Positions 1 to 7,687 of a stretch of 64,000 bases of DNA are shown one piece after another. The stretch is from Actinomycetes bacterium (GTDB lineage Bacteria > Actinomycetota > Actinomycetes > Actinomycetales > Microbacteriaceae). The stretch spans positions 62,001-126,000 of the forward strand of contig JAKPAC010000012.1 of the NCBI GenBank assembly GCA_029779645.1. Direction: 5' to 3'. The position numbers and the translations under genes were made by a program. Within the stretch, counting starts at the first letter, position 1, and every line of letters begins with the position of its first letter. The notes beneath the pieces were generated by a model. That model was given only the letters and a program-made list of their open reading frames with translations. It was not told where the DNA came from and did not search any database.

Positions 1-2471
1 GCACGGGAGCGCTCACCGGGTTCTCGCTGCGCCCCGTGCGTGACGATCGTGATGCCCTGCGCGTCTTCCCGGGCACGCACCGCACGCTCACCGGGTTCGG
101 GCATGACGAGATGCGCACCGCGGTCGATGCGCGGCCGGACGGGTGGTCGAGCGCGGACGCGACCGCGTCGGTCGACCACGGGGTCGTGAAAGGCCTGGCG
201 CAGGGCACCGCCACGATCACCGCGGCGAGCGGATCGGCGAGCGGCTCGCTCGAGCTCGAGGTCGCCGGCCCGCTGCAGCGGATGACGGTCGACCAGAGCG
301 TCGTCAACCTCGAGACCCAGGGCGCCTCGGCGGTGCTGTCGTTCACCGGGCACGACGCGGAGGGCTTCACGGCACCGATCGAGGCGATCGACATCGCGGT
401 CGACAATCCGGCGCCCGACGTGTTCTCGGTGACGCCCACCGCGGACGGCAGATTCACGGTGACGGCGACCGCCGCCGAGGGCGGCGCGACGCTCGCCTTC
501 ACCCACGGCGACGTCCGGGCTGAGGTCGCCGTCGCGGTCCCGCTCGAGGTGAAGCTGATCGATGACTTCTCCGACATCAGCGGCTGGACGACCGCGCACG
601 ACCGCGCGGCAAACGGGTCGATTGCGCCGGGTGAGGGGCACGAGGGCGCGGCAAGCATCCGCGTGAACTACGACTTCACCCAGTCGACCGGCATCCGGGG
701 CCGATATGCGGTGGCGCCCGGCGCGGTCGAGGGCGGCAACGGCGGCATCGACATCCCCGGTCGCCCGCAGAAGCTCTCGGTCTGGATCAAGGGCGACGGC
801 AACGGCTCGCTCCTGCGGCTGCAGGTGATGCAGCCAAATGGCGTGCGATCGTGGCTGGACGGCGTCGGCGGCTCGCAGTCGCTGTATGTGACGTGGAAGG
901 GCTGGCAGCGCCACGACTTCGTGGTGCCGGAGTCGTTCGCGTTCCCGCTCAAGTTCGAGCGGATTCGGGTGCTCGAGACGGTCGCGGCGAAGCAGTACAA
1001 GGGCTCGCTCGAGGTCTCGAAGATCTACGCCTACCTGCCGCCGGTCGAGGTGGCGCCGCAGGCGGTCGCACCCGCGAACGACAGCCTCGTGGTCGCTGCG
1101 GGGGAGACCTCGGACGCGCCGCTTCGGGTCGCGGTGATGTCGGACGCGCAGTTCGTCGCCCGCGAGCCGGAGAGCGGCGCGGTGCTGGGCGCGCGGAAGG
1201 CGCTGCGCGAGATCGTGGCGCAGAGCCCCGACGTGCTCGTGATCAACGGGGACTTCGTCGACGAGGGCTCGCCCGAGGACTTCGCCCTCGCGCGGAGGAT
1301 TCTCGATGACGAGCTCGCGGACGCGAGGTTCCCCTGGTACTACGTGCCGGGCAACCACGAGATCATGGGCGCTCCGATCTCGAACTTCGAGAAGGAGTTC
1401 GGCGCGACGAGCAACGTCTTCGATCTGAACGGCACCCGATTCATCACCGCGAACTCGGCCACCGGCGCGATCGGCGCCGACTTCGCCCAGGTGAAGATGA
1501 TCCGTGAGCAGCTCGATGACGCCGCGGTCAATCCGGCCATCACCGGTGTGGTGTTCCTGTCGCACATGCCGACGAACGATCCGCTGCCGGCGAAGGCGAG
1601 CCAGCTCAGCGATCGCACCGAGGCGGCGATGATCGACGACTGGTTCGAAGCGTTCCGCGCGAACTCGGGCAAGTCGATCGCGTACATCTCGGGGCATGTC
1701 GGGGCATTCGACACTTCGCGCTCAAACGGCGTCCCCTATGTCGTGAACGGCAACTCGGGCAAGGGCCCGGCCGCGGCTCCCGATGACGGCGGCTTCACCG
1801 GCTGGACGATGCTCGGCATCGACCCGGCACGGGGCATGTGGGAGGCCGCACCGAAGGCCCGCGCGGCGGCCGGTGGATCCTGGCTGTCGGTCGAGACGCG
1901 CCCGCGTGTCGACGCGGACGGGATCGCGATCGCCGCGCCGGCCGAGCTCGCACCGGGCGCGCAGGCCGCGGTCTCGGCACAGTTCGCGCAGGACGCGGAC
2001 GTCGACGGCACTCCGCGCATCGTGTCGGTCGCGTGGCCCATCTCGTCGGCATGGGCGGGCGAGGGCGTGTTTCACGGCGCCCCCGCGGATGCCCCGGCTG
2101 ACGCCGTCGTCGCGGTTCAGCCGGAGCAGGGCGTGGTGACGGCGCTGCGCGCCGGGACCGCGCAGCTGCAGGTGACCGTGAACGGCGAGACCGCGAGCCA
2201 CACGCTCGTCGTGCCGAGCGCCACGGGCCCCGTCGACCCGGGCGACCCCGGCGACGGCAGCGGTGGCGGCAGCGGCGATGGCGGGAACGGCGGCGCGGGT
2301 GAGGGGAACACGGGCGGCACACCCGGCGACGATCTCGCCACCACGGGCGCCCAGCTCGGCGGCGGCATCGTCGCGGTCGGCGCGCTGCTCCTCGGCGCCG
2401 GTCTCGCGTTCCTCAGCCGCGCGCGTCGCCGCGCGGCACGTGCGAACGGGGACGCACACCTCGAGGGATAG
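1..2471 (+). CDS. Cell-wall-anchored metallophosphoesterase with Ig-like domains (5' truncated)
   Basis: The reading frame is open to the left edge (phase from base 3), so the start lies outside the window. Visible order: a bacterial Ig-like BIG2 segment (GVVKGLAQGTATITA), a second beta-rich segment, a galactose-binding-like module starting DDFSDISGW, a calcineurin-like phosphoesterase core (SDAQF, NGDFVDEG, GNHE, LSHMP, SGHVG), another Ig-like segment, a Gly/Ser-rich linker and a LATTG sorting signal followed by a membrane segment and Arg-rich tail. LAxTG fits class E sortase substrates. The protein is therefore secreted and wall-linked and probably cleaves phosphomono- or diesters outside the cell. 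Related large proteins often carry an N-terminal phosphodiester glycosidase domain; whether this one does cannot be seen. Substrate unknown. Confidence 0.85.
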   Translation, partial: TGALTGFSLRPVRDDRDALRVFPGTHRTLTGFGHDEMRTAVDARPDGWSSADATASVDHGVVKGLAQGTATITAASGSASGSLELEVAGPLQRMTVDQSVVNLETQGASAVLSFTGHDAEGFTAPIEAIDIAVDNPAPDVFSVTPTADGRFTVTATAAEGGATLAFTHGDVRAEVAVAVPLEVKLIDDFSDISGWTTAHDRAANGSIAPGEGHEGAASIRVNYDFTQSTGIRGRYAVAPGAVEGGNGGIDIPGRPQKLSVWIKGDGNGSLLRLQVMQPNGVRSWLDGVGGSQSLYVTWKGWQRHDFVVPESFAFPLKFERIRVLETVAAKQYKGSLEVSKIYAYLPPVEVAPQAVAPANDSLVVAAGETSDAPLRVAVMSDAQFVAREPESGAVLGARKALREIVAQSPDVLVINGDFVDEGSPEDFALARRILDDELADARFPWYYVPGNHEIMGAPISNFEKEFGATSNVFDLNGTRFITANSATGAIGADFAQVKMIREQLDDAAVNPAITGVVFLSHMPTNDPLPAKASQLSDRTEAAMIDDWFEAFRANSGKSIAYISGHVGAFDTSRSNGVPYVVNGNSGKGPAAAPDDGGFTGWTMLGIDPARGMWEAAPKARAAAGGSWLSVETRPRVDADGIAIAAPAELAPGAQAAVSAQFAQDADVDGTPRIVSVAWPISSAWAGEGVFHGAPADAPADAVVAVQPEQGVVTALRAGTAQLQVTVNGETASHTLVVPSATGPVDPGDPGDGSGGGSGDGGNGGAGEGNTGGTPGDDLATTGAQLGGGIVAVGALLLGAGLAFLSRARRRAARANGDAHLEG

Positions 2472-2484
2472 CCGCCCACACAGA

Positions 2485-2525
2485 CGACAGCGGGCCCGGT
2501 TCATGCTGAACCGGGCCCGCTGTCG
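2485..2525. terminator. Perfect 19-bp hairpin between convergent genes
   Basis: The arms CGACAGCGGGCCCGGTTCA and TGAACCGGGCCCGCTGTCG flank a 3-base loop. It sits just after the metallophosphoesterase stop and before the ddh stop on the other strand, so it can terminate both. There is no T-run, which is common for actinobacterial terminators. Confidence 0.75.
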
Positions 2526-2573
2526 CTGCAGGGGCGGGTGGGCGCTGCTGCGCCGGCCGCGCACCCGCCACGA

Positions 2574-3560
2574 CTACAGCAGCTCTGCGCGCAGGGCCTC
2601 CGGGGTCTTCGGCGAGAGCAAGCCCGGTGCGATGTCGAACACGGTGTGCGCCCCGAAGCGCCCCTCTGCGCGCAGACGGTGCGCGGCGCGCGCGTAGGCG
2701 ACGAGCACGCTCGCGGTGAACTCGGGATTGCTCGCGAGCGTGAGCCCGTACTCGATGACCTGCGCGCTGCCCTCGCCCGTGCTGCCGCTGCGGATCACGA
2801 AGCCGCCGTGCGGCATGGCGGCGTGGTCGCGCGCCAGCTCCTCGGCGCTGATGAACGTCACGGTCGTGTCGTACTCGTCGAAGTAGTGCGGCATCGTCAC
2901 GATCGCCTCGCGCACGGCCGCGGCATCCGCCCCCGCCTCGAGCACGACGAAGCACTCGCGCGTGTGCTTCTCGCGGGTGCCGAGCACCGGGCGGGCGCCC
3001 GAGCGCACGGCCGCGACGGCTGCGTCGCTCGGCACCGTGTACTGCACGCCGCCGGCCACGCCGGCCACGCCGCGGATCGCGTCGGAGTGGCCCTGGCTGA
3101 GCCCGCGCCCCCAGAACGTGTAGGTGTCGCCATCGGGCAGGAGCGCCTCGCCGAGCACGCGATTGATCGAGAACATGCCCGGGTCCCACCCGGTCGAGAT
3201 CACCGCGGTCGTGGCGCCGGCGCGCGCGGCGGCATCCACCGCGGCGAAATGCTCGGGGATGCGGGCGTGCGTGTCGAAGCTGTCGACGATGGTGAACCGT
3301 GCCGCGAGCTCCGGCGACTGCACCGGGAGGTCGCTCTTCGAGCCGCCGCAGAGCACCAGCACATCGATCTGCTCGGCGCGGGCGCCCAGCTCGTCGTGCG
3401 CGAACACCCGGGTCGCGGGATGCCGCGGCTCGAGGCTCGCGGGATCGCGACGCGTGAACACCCCGACCAGCTCCATGTCGGCGTTCTTCGCGATTGCGGA
3501 CTCGACGCCGCGGCCGAGGTTGCCGTAGCCGACGATGCCGATGCGAATCGGAGTGTGCAT
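2574..3560 (-). CDS. ddh: meso-diaminopimelate D-dehydrogenase
   Basis: This enzyme reductively aminates tetrahydrodipicolinate to meso-diaminopimelate with NADPH, a one-step route to lysine and the peptidoglycan cross-linker. The 328-aa product matches the family length (about 320-330). An N-terminal Rossmann motif GYGNLG (11-16) is followed by an Arg pair in TRRDP that would bind the NADPH phosphate, then STGWDPGMFSINRV and TFWGRGLSQGHSDA, both hallmarks of Ddh. I start at MHTPIRIG, not at the longer ORF start, because AGGAAG lies 10 bases upstream and the Rossmann strand begins right after it. It stands alone, about 100 bp downstream of the GmrSD-like gene on the same strand. Confidence 0.93.
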   Translation of the reverse strand: MHTPIRIGIVGYGNLGRGVESAIAKNADMELVGVFTRRDPASLEPRHPATRVFAHDELGARAEQIDVLVLCGGSKSDLPVQSPELAARFTIVDSFDTHARIPEHFAAVDAAARAGATTAVISTGWDPGMFSINRVLGEALLPDGDTYTFWGRGLSQGHSDAIRGVAGVAGGVQYTVPSDAAVAAVRSGARPVLGTREKHTRECFVVLEAGADAAAVREAIVTMPHYFDEYDTTVTFISAEELARDHAAMPHGGFVIRSGSTGEGSAQVIEYGLTLASNPEFTASVLVAYARAAHRLRAEGRFGAHTVFDIAPGLLSPKTPEALRAELL

Positions 3561-3664
3561 GCGGGTCTTCTTCCTGAGCCGAGAGGCTCCGTTGACGATG
3601 GGGAGCGCGGCCGCCGCGAGCACACCGGCCTCGCGGGCCGAGCGACGCTGCGAGCAGATCAAAA

Positions 3665-5719
3665 CTACATGTGCGCGGCGATGTACGAGTACTTCACGAA
3701 CACCTCGGGGGCGTGACCTGCCTCCTCGAGGATGCCCTGCACCGCGGTCATCATGTACCTGGAGTCCCAGCCCATGTAGAGCGAGTGCGTGTCGTCGAGC
3801 GCGTCCCACTGGCCGTTCCAGGCCTGCTCGTCGTAGACGGGGCCGCCGCGCCGCGCGCTGAACGCGATGACGAGCTCTGGGGTCTCCGACCAGATTCGGC
3901 GGAACACGCGGTTGAAGAAGTACTTCACATCCGGCACTTCCCAGTGCTCGCCCCGGTACTCGATGTAGGCGAACTCGCGCTGCCAGCCGCGTGGCCAGCC
4001 GCGGCGCCGCTTGGCATCGAGCAGGGGCGTGAGGTCATCGTCGTCGATGCCCCCTGCGTCGGGGCGCGGCCAGATGCGCAGGAGCTCCTCGGTGAGGGCG
4101 ACGGTGCGGGCCGCGATCGCGGCCGTGCCCCAGGCGTCCACCGCGCTGACGTCGCGCGTGAGGGCGACGGCGCTGCGCGCGAAGATGCGGTCGCGCTTCT
4201 CGGGGAACGACGCGTCGAGCGCTCGCTCGGCGAGGTGCTCCTCGAGCAGCACGAGGTTGCCGAGGGTGCCCGCCAGCGCCCGATGGCTGTTCTGCGCGTC
4301 GTCGGTGTAGTCGGCCCAGCGGGTCTGCCCGTCGCCGCTCCAGGCGTCGGACGGGGCGAGCGGGAACACGTGGGCGAGCTCCAGCTCCACGTCGCCAAGC
4401 AGCTCGGCGCCGGCGAGCCGACTGAGCACGTAGCTCGGGTGGGGGAGCGCCCCGTACTTGAGGGCCCCGCGCACGCGCTCGTCAGAGGGCATGATCCGGG
4501 CGAAGGCGTGCTCGAGGGCCTCGGGGTCCTCGTCGCGGGCACGGCAGAGCCGGGCGACGAGGGTGTCGGTGCTGATCCCCACGATCGTGCGTCGCAGGAG
4601 GAGGGACTGCACGCGCTCGAGCAGCTCGACGAGCGTCGCCTGCGCGGAGTTGGCGGCCTCCGTGCCGCCGCGCGCCGCGTCGGCGAGGAAGTCGCGGTAG
4701 GCGCGCATCACGAGCGGGTACATGCCGCGCCCGAAGGTGTTCACGTGGCGCAGCTGCCGCGTGAGCGCGGGCTCCGGTGCGTGCGTCGGCTCGACGAGGA
4801 TGCGATAGATCGCCGAGTACTCCTTCCACTCGGCGGCGTGCGTGCGAAGGTTCGAGGCATCCAGGCGCGGGAACTGCTCGCGGAAGGCGTCGTAGACCCC
4901 GCGGCCGCCGGCCATCGCGACCTCGCGGCCCGTCTTCATGACGAGGTAGTGGCGCCAGAAGCTCGCGATCTGCTCGCCGGTGTTCTGCTCGATGGGGAGC
5001 CAGAACGAGTCTTCGATCTCGGTCTGCTCGGCGTGCGTGAGGCCCATGAGCACGTAGTTGTGGATGAGCTCATGGTCGTGCAGCGGCTCGCCGGTCGAGT
5101 TGAGGCTCTCGAAGATCTGCTGCGCGTTGGAGCCCGCGCCGAGCGTGATCGCAACGTGCTCGAGCTTCTGCAGGCCGCGCCAGATCGCCGGGGCCTCGTC
5201 GGCGCGGATCTGGCTGCGGAAGAAGGCGTAATTGTCGTCGAAGCGTGACTCGCGCGACTCGCCCGGGGCGGCGCGCTCGAGCACGACCTTCTCGAACACC
5301 TCGGCCCAGGCGCGGTGCGGGCGCAGCTTGGTGCGGCTCGGGTCGGCGGCGCGCACCAGCACGCGCTCGAGCTCGGCGGCGAGCGTCGGGTGCTCGGCGC
5401 GCACGGTGTGGTGCAGGGCGGCGACCAGCAGCATGAGGGTGGTGATGCGCTGTTGGCCGTCGATGAGCACGAGCTCCGCCGGGGTGTCATCGCCCTCGGC
5501 CGCGCCGGCGCTCTCGCTGGAGAGGATCGAGCCGATGAAGTGCGTGTGGGTGTCGCCGGTGGCCGATACGGCGCGGATGTCGGCGAGCAGCTTCTCGCAC
5601 CCGCCGATGTCCCAGCGGTACTGGCGTTGGTAGACCGGGACGACGATGGTCGTGTCCGGGGCGGAAAGCCAGTCGATCGTGTTGACGGCGTGGGCGGTCA
5701 CATTCGTGGCAGTGCTCAT
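3665..5719 (-). CDS. GmrSD-like DUF262/DUF1524 protein, probable modification-dependent nuclease
   Basis: The 684-aa product has the DUF262 (GmrS-like, ParB/Srx-fold) motifs VPVYQRQYRWD (about 28-37) and LIDGQQRITTL (about 85-95), then ESLNSTGEPL. A DUF1524 (GmrD-like, HNH-type) segment follows: HVFPL near 450 and GNLVLLEEHL...FPEK near 487-508. About 120 residues beyond this (from GWPRGWQREF to the end) form an extra module I do not recognise. Family members include single-chain type IV restriction enzymes that cut DNA with modified bases; that function is inferred here. No methylase or other defence gene is adjacent. Start MSTATNV is chosen because AAGGGA lies 11 bases upstream; an upstream ATG in the ORF track lacks an RBS. 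A -10 TAGATT lies about 40 bases upstream. Confidence 0.85.
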   Translation of the reverse strand: MSTATNVTAHAVNTIDWLSAPDTTIVVPVYQRQYRWDIGGCEKLLADIRAVSATGDTHTHFIGSILSSESAGAAEGDDTPAELVLIDGQQRITTLMLLVAALHHTVRAEHPTLAAELERVLVRAADPSRTKLRPHRAWAEVFEKVVLERAAPGESRESRFDDNYAFFRSQIRADEAPAIWRGLQKLEHVAITLGAGSNAQQIFESLNSTGEPLHDHELIHNYVLMGLTHAEQTEIEDSFWLPIEQNTGEQIASFWRHYLVMKTGREVAMAGGRGVYDAFREQFPRLDASNLRTHAAEWKEYSAIYRILVEPTHAPEPALTRQLRHVNTFGRGMYPLVMRAYRDFLADAARGGTEAANSAQATLVELLERVQSLLLRRTIVGISTDTLVARLCRARDEDPEALEHAFARIMPSDERVRGALKYGALPHPSYVLSRLAGAELLGDVELELAHVFPLAPSDAWSGDGQTRWADYTDDAQNSHRALAGTLGNLVLLEEHLAERALDASFPEKRDRIFARSAVALTRDVSAVDAWGTAAIAARTVALTEELLRIWPRPDAGGIDDDDLTPLLDAKRRRGWPRGWQREFAYIEYRGEHWEVPDVKYFFNRVFRRIWSETPELVIAFSARRGGPVYDEQAWNGQWDALDDTHSLYMGWDSRYMMTAVQGILEEAGHAPEVFVKYSYIAAHM

Positions 5720-5758
5720 GGTTGCGTACATCCCTTGCAGCGCGAAACTCTCCACCCC

Positions 5759-5764
5759 AATCTA
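5759..5764 (-). promoter_or_regulatory. Candidate -10 (TAGATT) of the GmrSD-like gene
   Basis: The hexamer lies about 40 bases before the chosen ATG, leaving a short leader that contains the AAGGGA ribosome site. No convincing -35 is visible. Confidence 0.4.
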
Positions 5765-5826
5765 CGCGGCGAACGGCGGTTTCATTTTTTCCGGCATGGT
5801 CGATGGCGGTTCAAATTCACGCTCTA

Positions 5827-5832
5827 TAGGCT
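5827..5832 (+). promoter_or_regulatory. Candidate -10 (TAGGCT) of the dioxygenase-like gene
   Basis: The hexamer lies in the AT-richer divergent gap 5720-5887. The predicted leader is about 50 bases and ends in AAAGGT before the ATG. Confidence 0.45.
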
Positions 5833-5887
5833 TGCCTAAGTTGGGCCTGTTAAAACGTGCTGGCCCCCTACGAAAGGTCCCATGATC

Positions 5888-6661
5888 ATGGGTTACATCA
5901 AATCCGCAGCGCTGGAGGAGACCGGCTACGTCGTTCTCGACAGCTACAACCAGCCGCTCGACCCCAAGGAGTGGCTCGATCTCGAGTACAACGACTGGAA
6001 GTCGTCCGGCGACACCCGCTTCGCGCCGCTCGCGAGCGCGTTCGGCGACATCGAGTGCAACGGCTTCTGGAACCACAAGCCGCCGCGCACCGACAAGGAC
6101 GGGGTCTGGATCCCGTCGCAGACGCAGATCGCGCCGACGCTGACGACCCGCGCCCAGGAGCCGGGCGCGAACGTGGGCCGCTGCCGTGTCATCGAGCTGC
6201 AGCCCACGCCCTACGGCGACTGCCTCTACAACCTGCACCAGGACGACAACAACCGGCTCAACCCCGAGGGCACCGGCTGGGTCGTGCGCGGGTTCTTCAA
6301 CCTGACTGACGACAAGGACAGCTTCTTCGTCCTGCGCGAGAACCGCACCGACCCGAAGGGCGAGGTCCGCATCGCCCTGCCCGCCGGCGCGCAGCTGATC
6401 GTCGACACCCAGCGCCTCTGGCACGCCGCCACGCACGTGGGCACCGAGCCGCGCTACTGCCTGATCACCTCGTGGACCTCGGGCCCGGAGCTCGACGCCT
6501 ACATCGAGAAGTACAACGGGGTGAAGCACGTGCCGAACGTGGAGCTCCCGCAGGACGTGCTCGACTTCGGCTACTCGGAGCAGGCACGCAAGGACGCCGC
6601 TCGCGCCGCGTACTACGCGGCCAAGGGCCAGGCAGAGGTCATCGCGATGAGCGAGGCCTGA
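5888..6661 (+). CDS. Putative Fe(II)/2-oxoglutarate-dioxygenase-like protein
   Basis: I do not recognise an experimentally named homologue. The 257-aa soluble product contains an H-x-D pair (H117, D119 in NLHQDDNNRL), a distal histidine (H179 or H183 in LWHAATHVG) and an arginine (R189), the spacing expected for a double-stranded beta-helix Fe(II)/2-oxoglutarate enzyme. The substrate is unknown. It lacks a signal peptide and membrane segments, so it is cytoplasmic. The ORF track starts at the ATG at 5882, but AAAGG is only 4 bases from that codon and 10 from the ATG at 5888, so the latter is preferred. It is divergent from the GmrSD-like gene and ends in a strong terminator. A non-enzymatic cupin-fold protein is the main alternative. 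Confidence 0.6.
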   Translation: MGYIKSAALEETGYVVLDSYNQPLDPKEWLDLEYNDWKSSGDTRFAPLASAFGDIECNGFWNHKPPRTDKDGVWIPSQTQIAPTLTTRAQEPGANVGRCRVIELQPTPYGDCLYNLHQDDNNRLNPEGTGWVVRGFFNLTDDKDSFFVLRENRTDPKGEVRIALPAGAQLIVDTQRLWHAATHVGTEPRYCLITSWTSGPELDAYIEKYNGVKHVPNVELPQDVLDFGYSEQARKDAARAAYYAAKGQAEVIAMSEA

Positions 6662-6679
6662 TTCCTCGCATCGTCTGAG

Positions 6680-6716
6680 CGCGCTGCCCCGGTCGGTCCT
6701 CGACCGGGGCAGCGCG
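6680..6716. terminator. Rho-independent-type terminator between convergent genes
   Basis: The 16-bp perfect arms CGCGCTGCCCCGGTCG and CGACCGGGGCAGCGCG enclose a 5-base loop and are followed by TCTT. It can serve both the dioxygenase-like gene and the DUF805 gene. Confidence 0.85.
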
Positions 6717-6752
6717 TCTTCGTGCCAGGGGCCGCGCCGTGCGGCGCGCGCG

Positions 6753-7586
6753 TCACGCGCGGGGGAGGGCCCAGGGCTTGGCCGGCTGGCAGCACATCAC
6801 GATCAGCACGATGCTGCCGAACGGCAGGAGGCTGATGAAGAGCCAGGCCCAGTGCTGCCCCGCGTCGCGCAGGCGCCGCACCGTGACCGCCCACGACGGC
6901 ACGATGATGGCGAGCGCACCGGCGAACCAGGCCATGCCGATCACGCCGGTGAGCATGCTCGCGCCGAAGAACGCTGAATCGCCCGCGACGGTGGAGGCGG
7001 CGCCGCTGATCAGGATCACGATCACCATGAGCAGCCACGCGGCGAGGGCGGCGAGCGAGGCGAACAGCGCGAAGTACCAGAACTCGGACCGGCTCGCGCG
7101 TCCGCCGAAGCCGGCGTACTGCCGGAACACGGACCGAATCGCCTGTCCGAACGACATCGGCTCAGCGGGGCCGACGAGCGGCACGCCGTATCCCGAGCCC
7201 GGATATGCCTGCGCCGGCGTCGTGGCCCCCGCCGCGGCGCCGTATCCGCTCGCCGCGGCGTAGCCGGGCGAAGTGGTGTATGCCGCATGCGCGTCTGCGT
7301 AGCTCGGCGGGGCGGCGGCCGTGCCGCCCGGGTACCCGGGCGGCATGCCGTACGACGGGGCGGCGGGCATGCCGTGCGGCGCCTCGGCGAGCGGCACCGG
7401 CGGCACGCTGGGTGCGCCCCCGGCAGCCGGGGCCGGCGGCGGGATCAGCGAGGGCGGCACGACCGGCTTCGCCGCACGGACCTCCGTCGACCAGCTCGAG
7501 CCGTTCCACCAGCGGAGGGTGCCCGAGGCGGCAGCGGCGGGATCTGGGTACCAGCCGGCGCTGGGCTCGGTGGGCGGGTTCGTCAT
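6753..7586 (-). CDS. DUF2510-DUF805 membrane protein
   Basis: The 277-aa product begins with a DUF2510 motif (GWYPDP ... RWWNGSSW) at about residues 9-30. A Pro/Ala/Gly/Tyr-rich low-complexity linker of about 100 residues follows, then a C-terminal DUF805 domain with about four membrane helices (starting FGQAIRSVFRQYAGFGGRASRSEFW). DUF805 proteins are small integral membrane proteins of unknown role; the DUF2510 part is common at the N-terminus of actinobacterial membrane proteins. I start at MTNPPTEP because GGAG lies 6 bases upstream and the DUF2510 motif follows at once; the longer ORF is an artefact. Confidence 0.85.
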   Translation of the reverse strand: MTNPPTEPSAGWYPDPAAAASGTLRWWNGSSWSTEVRAAKPVVPPSLIPPPAPAAGGAPSVPPVPLAEAPHGMPAAPSYGMPPGYPGGTAAAPPSYADAHAAYTTSPGYAAASGYGAAAGATTPAQAYPGSGYGVPLVGPAEPMSFGQAIRSVFRQYAGFGGRASRSEFWYFALFASLAALAAWLLMVIVILISGAASTVAGDSAFFGASMLTGVIGMAWFAGALAIIVPSWAVTVRRLRDAGQHWAWLFISLLPFGSIVLIVMCCQPAKPWALPRA

Positions 7587-7687
7587 TGCACACTCCGGTT
7601 CGGTGGGGAAGCTCCATGCTATCGAGCGCACCCTCGGCGGCTCGCTCGCGCCGCCCGCGCACCGCGCCCACGGCATAGTCTGGGCGA

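Noticed and set aside
3665-6661. Genomic island with integrase or flanking repeats
   Set aside because: No integrase, transposase, tRNA or flanking direct repeats are visible, and coding composition is like the surroundings.
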